DNA from: Verrucomicrobiales bacterium
Lineage (GTDB): Bacteria; Verrucomicrobiota; Verrucomicrobiia; Methylacidiphilales; JAAUTS01
Direction of reading: 5' to 3'
NCBI GenBank assembly: GCA_031279715.1
Contig: JAITHY010000205.1
Location: forward strand, 1-6,019
Length of the DNA stretch: 6,019 nucleotides
Below the pieces are notes generated by a model. That model did not search any database. It was not told the DNA's origin and worked only from the letters and a program-made list of their open reading frames with translations. Shown here piece after piece: positions 1 through 4,488 of this stretch (the stretch's first letter is position 1; each line of letters begins with the position of its first letter). Position numbers and translations under genes: made by a program.

Positions 1-346
1 GGCGCAGTTGCGGGAACTCGCTGACAGTGACGGCTTCGCGCGGCTGGAGCGGCTGGGTGCGCGGCTGGAGCGTGGCGCGCGGGCATTGCTGGCGGAGAAA
101 AAATTGCCGTGGCGATTTCACCGGCTCGGCTCGATGTGGTGTTTGTTCTTCACTGTCAGCGACGTGAAAAATCTCGCCGATGCGCAGACCGCGGACATGG
201 CGGCGTTTAACAGGTATTTTCACGTGATGCTGGAGGGCGGCGTGTATGTGCCGCCGTCGCAATTCGAGACGTGTTTTATTTCGCTGGCGCACACGGAGGT
301 GGAGATTGACCGGACGCTGACGGTGATGGAAAAGGCGCTGCGGTGA
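1..346 (+). CDS. hemL: Glutamate-1-semialdehyde 2,1-aminomutase, C-terminal part (5' end outside window)
   Basis: HemL is a PLP-dependent class III aminotransferase-fold enzyme. It converts glutamate-1-semialdehyde to 5-aminolevulinate in the C5 route to tetrapyrroles, in the cytoplasm. Only the last 114 residues are present; the reading frame starts at base 2 and the stop is TGA at 344-346. The family's C-terminal pattern is clear: a helix rich in Leu/Arg/Glu, then LPWRFHRLGSMWCLFFT, AFNRYFHVMLEGGVYVPPSQFE and a final SLAHTEVEIDRTL. The PLP lysine and most of the cofactor site lie upstream of the window. The match to the end of the family is full length, with no sign of damage. Three copies of the dispersed 12-base motif fall inside these 346 bases and encode LADSD, FTVSD and TLTVM. 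The family call is secure; hemL rather than another class III aminotransferase is very likely from the VYVPPSQFE...SLAHT ending. Confidence 0.9.
   Translation, partial: AQLRELADSDGFARLERLGARLERGARALLAEKKLPWRFHRLGSMWCLFFTVSDVKNLADAQTADMAAFNRYFHVMLEGGVYVPPSQFETCFISLAHTEVEIDRTLTVMEKALR
19..30 (+). repeat. Dispersed motif copy 1 (exact)
   Basis: CGCTGACAGTGA, inside hemL, encoding L-A-D-S-D. Part of a 15-member set described in the findings. Confidence 0.85.
150..161 (-). repeat. Dispersed motif copy 2 (exact)
   Basis: TCACTGTCAGCG on the plus strand, inside hemL. It encodes F-T-V-S-D in a different frame from copy 3. Confidence 0.85.
315..326 (+). repeat. Dispersed motif copy 3 (exact)
   Basis: CGCTGACGGTGA, near the end of hemL, encoding T-L-T-V-M. 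Confidence 0.85.
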
Positions 347-411
347 GCGTTGCGGTTGTCGCAAAGATTTACTCGCCGCCGTTTTCACCGCCGCCATGTG
401 AGTTTGAATTT

Positions 412-423
412 TCACTGTCAGCG
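412..423 (-). repeat. Dispersed motif copy 4 (exact, intergenic)
   Basis: TCACTGTCAGCG followed by GCGG, in non-coding DNA after hemL. A one-mismatch copy, TCATCGTCAGCG, follows at 477-488. Confidence 0.85.
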
Positions 424-580
424 GCGGTTGCCCGGCGTTTCAAAGGCGCGAAATCGCGGCCCTGAAATTTTTATTGTCATCGTCAGCGAGAAACATTCTT
501 GCCAATATTCCCGAAATAAAATAAACTTTTCCCCGTGATGAACAAGGAGTGTGCTTAACGGGTGTCATTTTTTGACGATT

Positions 581-619
581 TCCTTCCTGCTCTCTACCCC
601 TATAAACAGACAGGAAGGA
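581..619. repeat. Inverted repeat, 9-bp arms
   Basis: TCCTTCCTG at 581-589 pairs exactly with CAGGAAGGA at 611-619 around a 21-base loop. No T-run follows the stem on either strand, so it is a poor stand-alone terminator. It lies about 115 bases past the clpB stop and may serve as a 3' stabilising or Rho-related structure of the clpB transcript. That role is inferred. Confidence 0.5.
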
Positions 620-620
620 C

Positions 621-640
621 GCCGCGGGTGAAACCGCGGC
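621..640. repeat. Short GC-rich hairpin
   Basis: GCCGCGG (621-627) and CCGCGGC (634-640) form a perfect 7-bp stem with a 6-base loop, GTGAAA. It abuts the larger terminator stem that starts at 641 with no base between them. The two would stack in RNA from the plus strand. Confidence 0.55.
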
Positions 641-692
641 CGCCCCTTCCCCCACCCCATTACTCCCCGGGGGAAGGGGCGCTTGTTTTTTT
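641..692 (+). terminator. Intrinsic terminator, plus-strand direction
   Basis: CGCCCCTTCCCCC at 641-653 pairs perfectly with GGGGGAAGGGGCG at 669-681, a 13-bp GC-rich stem with a 15-base loop. It is followed by CTTG and seven Ts (686-692). This is a typical Rho-independent terminator for transcription on the plus strand, ending about 40 bases before the clpB stop codon. It may end the hemL transcript, although the stem begins almost 300 bases after the hemL stop. It would also stop read-through antisense to clpB. In the minus direction the stem is preceded by an A-rich stretch on the sense RNA but not followed by Ts, so it should work poorly for clpB. Confidence 0.8.
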
Positions 693-712
693 GACGGCGG
701 TTTGTTTTGCCG

Positions 713-724
713 CGCTGAGGGTGA
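713..724 (+). repeat. Dispersed motif copy 5 (exact, intergenic)
   Basis: CGCTGAGGGTGA, nine bases before the end of the clpB frame. It has G at the variable seventh position. Confidence 0.8.
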
Positions 725-732
725 CAAGTGAA

Positions 733-3342
733 TTATTTCTTTCCGGCGGTGAACGTCAGCGCGCCGTTTTTTAGCGCGATTTCCACGGTGTCACCGTCAG
801 CGATTGCCCCTGACAGGAGTTGGCGCGCCAATGCCGTTTCCACCTCGCGCTGCAAATAACGCTTCAGCGGGCGCGCGCCATAAACGGGGTCGTGGCCGGC
901 GCGGGCGATGTGCTCCCTGGCGGCGTCGGTCAGCGTCAGCGTGATGTTCCGCTCGCGCAAACGGGCGCGCAGTTGCTCCAGGATTAGGTTTACGATGCGC
1001 GTGATTTCCGTCAGCGTCAGCGGCTTGAACAGCACGATGTCGTCCGCGCGATTCAAAAATTCCGGGCGGAAATGCCCGCGCAACTCGCCCAGCACGAGGT
1101 CGCGCACCTTGTCGTTGATGGCGCCATCGTCAGCGGTGTTCTCCAGCAAATGCGGACTGCCGATGTTCGATGTCATGATGATCAGCGTGTTCTTGAAATC
1201 CACCACGCGGCCCTGGCTGTCCGTGAGCCGCCCGTCGTCGAGGATTTGCAAAAAGATGTTGAACACGTCATGATGCGCCTTCTCGATTTCGTCGAACAAA
1301 ATCACCGCGTAGGGTTTGCGCCGCACGGCCTCGGTCAACTGCCCGCCCTCCTCGTGGCCGACGTAGCCGGGCGGCGCGCCGATGAGCCGCGACACGGCGT
1401 GCTTCTCCATGTATTCGCTCATGTCAATGCGGATGATATTGTCCTCGGCATCGAACAGCGAGGCCGCCAGCGCGCGCGCCAGCTCGGTTTTTCCGACGCC
1501 TGTCGGGCCGAGGAAAATGAACGAACCGATGGGCCGCTTCGGGTCTTTCAAACCGCTGCGCGCGCGGATGACCGCGTCGGCGACCGCCCGCACCGCCTCG
1601 TCCTGCCCGATGACACGCTCGTGCAGCACGTCGTCGAGATGAAGCAATTTTTCCTTCTCGCCCTCCAGCAATTTGCTGACCGGCACGCCAGTCCAGCGCG
1701 AGACCACCTCGGCGATTTCGTCGGCGGTGACCTCCTCGCGCACCAGCAGCGTGCCCTTGCGTTTTTTCAGTTCATCGTCAGCGGCCTTGATTTTCTTTTC
1801 AAGGCCGGGAATTTTTCCGTATTTCAACTCGGCCACGCGGTTGAGGTCGTTGTTGCGTTGCGCGACTTCCATTTGGTGTCGCGTTTTCTCCAACTCCTCG
1901 CGCACGCCGCGCACCGACTCAATCGCCGATTTCTCGTTCGACCACCGCGCCTTCAGCGTGTCACGCTGCGCCTTTAACTCGGCGAGTTCTTTCTCAAGGT
2001 CGGCGAGGCGCGCCCTGGCCGCCTTGTCCTTTTCCTTCCGCAGGGCCTCGCGCTCGATTTCAAGCTGCAACACGCGCCGCTCCAGGGACTCCAACTCCTC
2101 CGGCATGGATTCAATCTCCGTGCGGAGTTTCGCGGCGGACTCGTCCACCAAGTCAATCGCCTTGTCCGGCAAAAAACGGTCGCTGATGTAGCGGTGCGAC
2201 AACACGGCGGCGGCGACCAGCGCGCTGTCCTGAATGTGGACTCCGTGGTGCAATTCGTAGCGCTCGCGCAGCCCGCGCAAAATCGAGATGGTGTCCTCGA
2301 CCGACGGCTCGCTGACCATCACCGGCTGGAAGCGCCGCTCCAGCGCCGCGTCTTTCTCAATATATTTGCGGTATTCGTCCAGCGTGGTCGCGCCGATGCA
2401 ATGCAACTCGCCGCGCGCCAGCATTGGCTTGAGCATGTTGCCCGCGTCCATCGCGCCCTCGGCTTTGCCCGCGCCGACCATCGTGTGGATTTCGTCGACA
2501 AACAAAATGATTTGCCCCGCTGACTGTGACACCTCCCGCAACACGGCCTTGAGGCGTTCCTCGAACTCGCCGCGGAATTTCGCGCCGGCGATGAGCGCGC
2601 CGATGTCGAGTGTGATGATGCGCCTGTCCTTCAGCGACTCCGGCACGTCGCCGGCGACGATGCGCCGCGCGAGGCCCTCGACGATGGCGGTTTTGCCGAC
2701 GCCCGGCTCGCCGATGAGCACGGGATTGTTTTTCGTGCGGCGTGAGAGCACTTGGATGGCGCGGCGGATTTCCGCGTCGCGGCCGATGACGGGGTCGAGC
2801 TTGTTCTGCCGCGCGAGCCGTGTCAAATCGCGTCCGTATTTTTCGAGCGCCTCGTAAGTGCTCTCCGGATTTGCGCTGGTCACGCGCTGGTTGCCGCGCA
2901 CCAGCGTCAGCGCCTTCAAAAAGTCGTCCTTCTTCAACCCCGCCTCCTCGAACACGCGCCCGACGCCGCTGTGTTTGTCCTCGTCGAACATGGGCAGCGT
3001 GAGATGTTCCACGCTGACATACTCATCCTTCAATTTTTTCGCCTCGTCCCGGGCTTTTGTCATCAGTGAGTTGAGCCGCTGCGTGACATACACGCCCTGC
3101 GGCGTTCCGTGCGACTGGCTGAGCTTCGGCACTCTGGCGAGTTCTCTTTCCAATTTCGACAACAGCAACTCGACTGACATTTGGCATTTTTCCACCAAGC
3201 GCGGCACCAAGCCGTTCTCCTGCGTCGTCAGCGCCAGCAGCAAATGCTCGACATCCACATTCTGATGTCCCAGTTTCGCCGCGACCTGCTGTGCCTCGGC
3301 CAAGCCGAGCTGTGCCTTTTCCGTAAATTTGTTCAAATCCAT
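733..3342 (-). CDS. clpB: ATP-dependent chaperone ClpB (Hsp100 disaggregase)
   Basis: ClpB is a hexameric AAA+ machine that threads aggregated proteins through its pore, together with DnaK and small heat-shock proteins, in the cytoplasm. At 869 residues it is full length for the family. Domains in order: Clp N-domain (about 1-148); first ATPase domain with Walker A GEPGVGKT (211-218), Walker B ILFVDEIH (279-286) and the arginine pair R336-R337; coiled-coil middle domain (about 409-530), whose presence separates ClpB from ClpA and ClpX; second ATPase domain with Walker A GPTGVGKT (612-619), Walker B VILFDEIEKAH (680-690) and sensor-2 GARPLKR (822-828). No ClpP-binding IGF/IGL-type loop was seen. 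The first pore loop reads GAKFRGEF, with Phe where Tyr is usual. The second reads GYVGHEEGG, keeping Tyr660 but with His where a second Tyr is common. The start is supported by GAGGAG six bases upstream. It is divergent from hsp20. Confidence 0.97.
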   Translation of the reverse strand: MDLNKFTEKAQLGLAEAQQVAAKLGHQNVDVEHLLLALTTQENGLVPRLVEKCQMSVELLLSKLERELARVPKLSQSHGTPQGVYVTQRLNSLMTKARDEAKKLKDEYVSVEHLTLPMFDEDKHSGVGRVFEEAGLKKDDFLKALTLVRGNQRVTSANPESTYEALEKYGRDLTRLARQNKLDPVIGRDAEIRRAIQVLSRRTKNNPVLIGEPGVGKTAIVEGLARRIVAGDVPESLKDRRIITLDIGALIAGAKFRGEFEERLKAVLREVSQSAGQIILFVDEIHTMVGAGKAEGAMDAGNMLKPMLARGELHCIGATTLDEYRKYIEKDAALERRFQPVMVSEPSVEDTISILRGLRERYELHHGVHIQDSALVAAAVLSHRYISDRFLPDKAIDLVDESAAKLRTEIESMPEELESLERRVLQLEIEREALRKEKDKAARARLADLEKELAELKAQRDTLKARWSNEKSAIESVRGVREELEKTRHQMEVAQRNNDLNRVAELKYGKIPGLEKKIKAADDELKKRKGTLLVREEVTADEIAEVVSRWTGVPVSKLLEGEKEKLLHLDDVLHERVIGQDEAVRAVADAVIRARSGLKDPKRPIGSFIFLGPTGVGKTELARALAASLFDAEDNIIRIDMSEYMEKHAVSRLIGAPPGYVGHEEGGQLTEAVRRKPYAVILFDEIEKAHHDVFNIFLQILDDGRLTDSQGRVVDFKNTLIIMTSNIGSPHLLENTADDGAINDKVRDLVLGELRGHFRPEFLNRADDIVLFKPLTLTEITRIVNLILEQLRARLRERNITLTLTDAAREHIARAGHDPVYGARPLKRYLQREVETALARQLLSGAIADGDTVEIALKNGALTFTAGKK
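791..802 (-). repeat. Dispersed motif copy 6 (exact)
   Basis: TCACCGTCAGCG on the plus strand. On the coding strand of clpB it encodes A-I-A-D-G-D, close to the C-terminus. Confidence 0.85.
2518..2529 (+). repeat. Dispersed motif copy 7 (exact)
   Basis: CGCTGACTGTGA; in clpB it encodes S-Q-S-A (272-275). This is a variable surface turn just before Walker B of the first ATPase domain. Confidence 0.85.
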
Positions 3343-3348
3343 AACATA

Positions 3349-3354
3349 CTCCTC
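3349..3354 (-). promoter_or_regulatory. clpB ribosome-binding site
   Basis: On the minus strand GAGGAG lies six bases before the ATG at 3342-3340. It is a strong Shine-Dalgarno sequence and fixes the clpB start. Confidence 0.85.
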
Positions 3355-3382
3355 ATTTCTTTTAATAAGCTATCATATTTGT

Positions 3383-3399
3383 TGCAAATCCCGTGCCAA
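3383..3399 (-). promoter_or_regulatory. Sigma-54 (RpoN) -24/-12 promoter of clpB
   Basis: Read on the minus strand the site is TTGGCACGGGATTTGCA. It matches the published sigma-54 consensus YTGGCACGNNNNTTGCW at every defined position, with ten bases between the invariant GG and GC. The predicted transcription start, 12 bases past the GC, is near 3372. That leaves a leader of about 30 bases, enough to include the GAGGAG ribosome-binding site. Position, orientation and match all agree. Use in the cell is inferred. Confidence 0.87.
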
Positions 3400-3408
3400 A
3401 AAAATCCC

Positions 3409-3420
3409 CGCTGACTGTGA
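3409..3420 (+). repeat. Dispersed motif copy 8 (exact, control region)
   Basis: CGCTGACTGTGA, ten bases upstream of the -24 element of the clpB sigma-54 promoter. Confidence 0.85.
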
Positions 3421-3481
3421 GCATGCTGTTTTTGCAATTTATTAAGCAAGAGACGGTTATAAAAAACCAAAATTTGGCAGG

Positions 3482-3491
3482 CTAAGCTTAG
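3482..3491. repeat. 10-base perfect palindrome
   Basis: CTAAGCTTAG is its own reverse complement. It ends five bases before the 29-base dyad. It may be part of a larger activator-binding array or chance; such short palindromes are not rare. Confidence 0.3.
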
Positions 3492-3496
3492 TTGAC

Positions 3497-3525
3497 ACCA
3501 TCAGCGACATTATGTCGCTGATGGT
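3497..3525. promoter_or_regulatory. Perfect 29-base dyad, candidate activator (enhancer) site
   Basis: ACCATCAGCGACAT (3497-3510) and ATGTCGCTGATGGT (3512-3525) are exact reverse complements around one central T. The centre (3511) is about 139 bases upstream of the predicted clpB start site and about 161 bases upstream of that of hsp20. This is within the usual range for NtrC-family activators working by DNA looping. As RNA it would be a stem with a very tight loop, and no T-run follows, so a terminator is unlikely. The outer ten bases of each arm resemble the dispersed motif (ACCATCAGCG against ACCGTCAGCG), so it could instead be two diverged motif copies arranged head to head, as in an extragenic palindrome. 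Confidence 0.65.
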
Positions 3526-3552
3526 AAAACAATTGAAGCACACAGAGTCAAC

Positions 3553-3572
3553 GTGTCTCTTTTGGCAGACAC
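3553..3572. promoter_or_regulatory. Weaker dyad, possible second activator half-sites
   Basis: GTGTCT (3553-3558) and AGACAC (3567-3572) are inverted around eight bases. The dyad lies between the perfect dyad and the hsp20 promoter, centred about 110 bases upstream of the predicted hsp20 start. Its sequence is unrelated to the perfect dyad, so a second protein or chance is possible. Confidence 0.3.
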
Positions 3573-3644
3573 TCAGGGAGCGTGATTGATTTTGTAATAC
3601 TTTCATCATCAGTTGGTTGTGATATTTATATCAGCATCAGCGGA

Positions 3645-3661
3645 CTGGCACGAAGTATGCA
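3645..3661 (+). promoter_or_regulatory. Sigma-54 (RpoN) -24/-12 promoter of hsp20
   Basis: CTGGCACGAAGTATGCA matches YTGGCACGNNNNTTGCW with one deviation: A for the first T of TTGC. The invariant GG (3647-3648) and GC (3659-3660) are ten bases apart, as required. The predicted start is near 3672, giving a leader of about 35 bases before the ATG at 3707. Together with the perfect site in front of clpB it argues for joint RpoN control of both chaperones. Confidence 0.8.
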
Positions 3662-3693
3662 GGATTACTTCTAGAAACCCTTAACAAAAAATG

Positions 3694-3700
3694 AAAGGAA
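3694..3700 (+). promoter_or_regulatory. hsp20 ribosome-binding site
   Basis: AAAGGAA lies six bases before the ATG at 3707 in an A-rich context. An earlier ATG at 3691 lies within the same purine stretch but is out of frame with hsp20. This supports the start at 3707. Confidence 0.7.
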
Positions 3701-3706
3701 AATAAC

Positions 3707-4123
3707 ATGAAAATAGTACAATGGAATCCCGCAAAGGAACTGGACGAATTTCAACATCGCTTGAGTTCGTTTTTCAACAGGCGTGAGGAGGGCGTTTGGG
3801 CGCCTTTGGTGGACGTGGTCGAGGAGGAAAAGGACTTTGTTATCAAGGCCGAAATTCCCGATGTTGACCGCGAAAATATCAAGGTCACTGTCAGCGACGG
3901 CGTGCTCACCCTCAGCGGCGAGCGCAAGTTCGAGCAGGAGAACCGGACCAAAACCTATCATCGCGTCGAGCGCGGCTACGGCAGTTTCGCGCGCAGCTTC
4001 ACGCTGCCGGAGGCGGTCGAGGCGGAAAAAGTCACGGCCGATTGCAAAAACGGTTTGCTGACCGTGCGCGTGCCCAAGGCCGCGAAGTCCCTGCCGCGCG
4101 AGGTCGAGGTGAAAATCTCGTAA
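3707..4123 (+). CDS. hsp20: Small heat-shock protein, Hsp20/alpha-crystallin family
   Basis: A 138-residue cytoplasmic holdase of the IbpA/Hsp20 type. It binds unfolding proteins and hands them to DnaK and ClpB. A short N-terminal arm opens with MKIVQWNPAKELDEFQHRLS, the family's WxPxxELxxxxxRL pattern. The alpha-crystallin domain spans about 33-125, with PLVDVVEEEKDFVIKAEIP at its start, DGVLTLSGER (64-73), the YGSFARSFTLPE strand (91-102) and the signature ADCKNGLLTVRVPK (111-124). The tail carries VEVKI (133-137), a weak version of the I/V-x-I/V oligomerisation motif. Two exact copies of the dispersed motif lie nine bases apart in the conserved VTVSDGVLTLSGE stretch. It is transcribed away from clpB from its own sigma-54 promoter. 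It may be cotranscribed with the small gene 104 bases downstream. Confidence 0.95.
   Translation: MKIVQWNPAKELDEFQHRLSSFFNRREEGVWAPLVDVVEEEKDFVIKAEIPDVDRENIKVTVSDGVLTLSGERKFEQENRTKTYHRVERGYGSFARSFTLPEAVEAEKVTADCKNGLLTVRVPKAAKSLPREVEVKIS
3885..3896 (-). repeat. Dispersed motif copy 9 (exact)
   Basis: TCACTGTCAGCG followed by ACGG, in hsp20, encoding V-T-V-S-D. Confidence 0.85.
3906..3917 (-). repeat. Dispersed motif copy 10 (exact)
   Basis: TCACCCTCAGCG, nine bases after copy 9 and in the same direction. It encodes L-T-L-S-G. Confidence 0.8.
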
Positions 4124-4137
4124 AATCACATTGTCAG

Positions 4138-4174
4138 CGGGCGGAGTTCGGGGCATAGTCTTCGGCTCCGCCCG
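4138..4174. terminator. Hairpin after hsp20, possible terminator
   Basis: CGGGCGGAG (4138-4146) pairs exactly with CTCCGCCCG (4166-4174), a 9-bp GC-rich stem with a 19-base loop, starting 15 bases after the hsp20 stop. No T-run follows directly; the nearest is seven Ts at 4206-4212, beyond two repeat copies. The stem is bracketed by motif-like words (TTGTCAGCG before, ACTGTCAGCG after). It could weaken read-through into the next gene, or be part of a repeat unit. Confidence 0.45.
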
Positions 4175-4188
4175 ACTGTCAGCGACGG

Positions 4189-4200
4189 TCACCCTCAGCG
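4189..4200 (-). repeat. Dispersed motif copy 11 (exact, intergenic)
   Basis: TCACCCTCAGCG followed by GCGG. It directly follows a two-mismatch copy (CGACTGTCAGCG, 4173-4184). The pair repeats the copy 9-copy 10 order (ACTGTCAGCGACGG then TCACCCTCAGCGGCG) seen inside hsp20. Confidence 0.8.
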
Positions 4201-4213
4201 GCGGATTTTTTTA

Positions 4214-4220
4214 AAAGGAG
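4214..4220 (+). promoter_or_regulatory. Ribosome-binding site of the Cys-rich gene
   Basis: AAAGGAG lies seven bases before the ATG at 4228. It is the main evidence that this small frame is a real gene with this start. Confidence 0.75.
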
Positions 4221-4227
4221 CAATGAG

Positions 4228-4443
4228 ATGAGTGCAGGATGTGGATGTGGCAACGCGTGCGGTTGCGCGGCCAAGAAGGAAAAACCGGCGGCGGGCAAGC
4301 CCGCTGACCGTAAGGTGATTAAAAACGGCAAGGGTTCCGCGCCGCGCAACATCAGCGCCAGGTTTCGCAAAAATTTTGACGGCATCCGCTGGTCGGCGCG
4401 GCGCGCGCTGAAGCCGGGCGAGAAATTTGTGAAAGCGTATTGA
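4228..4443 (+). CDS. Small Cys-rich basic protein of unknown function
   Basis: I do not recognise this 71-residue protein. Its N-terminus MSAGCGCGNACGCAA has four cysteines at 5, 7, 11 and 13, in two CxC pairs. A low-complexity Lys/Ala/Pro/Gly linker follows (about 15-35), then a basic C-terminal part RNISARFRKNFDGIRWSARRALKPGEKFVKAY. No signal peptide or membrane segment is seen. The start is supported by AAAGGAG (4214-4220), seven bases upstream; the overlapping ATG at 4223 stops at once. The clustered CxC pairs could bind a metal, and the Arg/Lys-rich tail could bind nucleic acid; both are inference. It lies 104 bases behind hsp20 in the same direction, with a hairpin between them. It may share the heat-shock transcript or have its own promoter, for which I see no clear sequence. 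A one-mismatch motif copy lies at 4302-4313. Confidence 0.75.
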   Translation: MSAGCGCGNACGCAAKKEKPAAGKPADRKVIKNGKGSAPRNISARFRKNFDGIRWSARRALKPGEKFVKAY

Positions 4444-4488
4444 ATTTTTCTTTTTGCCGGCGCGGAGCTTTGCTTTAATAAGCCAATT

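Larger units (their letters stand above)
347..732. other. Hairpin-rich intergenic region between convergent hemL and clpB
   Basis: I see no convincing gene in this stretch. The open frames here lack ribosome-binding sites and family-like protein sequence. It holds two exact copies of the dispersed motif (412-423, 713-724) and one near copy (477-488). It also holds three inverted repeats in a row at 581-619, 621-640 and 641-681, the last followed by a T-run. A purine-rich GGAG at 546-549 has no good start codon after it. The region is where transcripts of the two convergent genes should end. Confidence 0.7.
3343..3706. promoter_or_regulatory. Divergent heat-shock control region (clpB / hsp20)
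   Basis: This 364-base non-coding interval separates the start codons of clpB and hsp20 and is clearly AT-richer than the flanking genes. From left to right it holds the clpB ribosome-binding site, the clpB sigma-54 promoter (3383-3399), one copy of the dispersed motif (3409-3420), a 10-base palindrome CTAAGCTTAG (3482-3491), a perfect 29-base dyad (3497-3525), a weaker dyad (3553-3572), the hsp20 sigma-54 promoter (3645-3661) and the hsp20 ribosome-binding site. No CIRCE inverted repeat (TTAGCACTC type) was found. The arrangement of two outward-facing -24/-12 promoters with a dyad near the middle is what a single enhancer-binding activator controlling both genes would look like. Confidence 0.75.

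Noticed and set aside
350..538. Small plus-strand frame directly after hemL
   Set aside because: The protein is rich in Arg and His with no pattern, there is no ribosome-binding site, and two repeat words lie inside it. Treated as non-coding.
562..774. Small plus-strand frame across the terminator into clpB
   Set aside because: It translates through a strong terminator hairpin and overlaps the clpB 3' end. Not a credible gene.
1072..1977. Long open frame (301 codons) on the plus strand opposite clpB
   Set aside because: It mirrors the strongly conserved ClpB coding strand, has no ribosome-binding site and shows no family pattern. High GC makes such antisense frames common.
3492..3497. TTGACA as a sigma-70 -35 element for hsp20
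   Set aside because: No acceptable -10 hexamer at 16-18 bases; that position lies in the right arm of the dyad (GTCGCTG). The -24/-12 site explains transcription better.
3343..3706. CIRCE operator or sigma-32 heat-shock promoter
   Set aside because: I searched by eye for TTAGCACTC/GAGTGCTAA and for CTTGAA with CCCCAT-type boxes and found no good match.
3671..4192. Open frame of 173 codons on the minus strand covering hsp20
   Set aside because: It is antisense to a complete, conserved Hsp20 and the protein looks like none I know.
4459..4475. Possible -24/-12 site before the enoyl reductase (GG ... TTTGCTT)
   Set aside because: The GG to GC spacing is off by one and TGGCA is absent.
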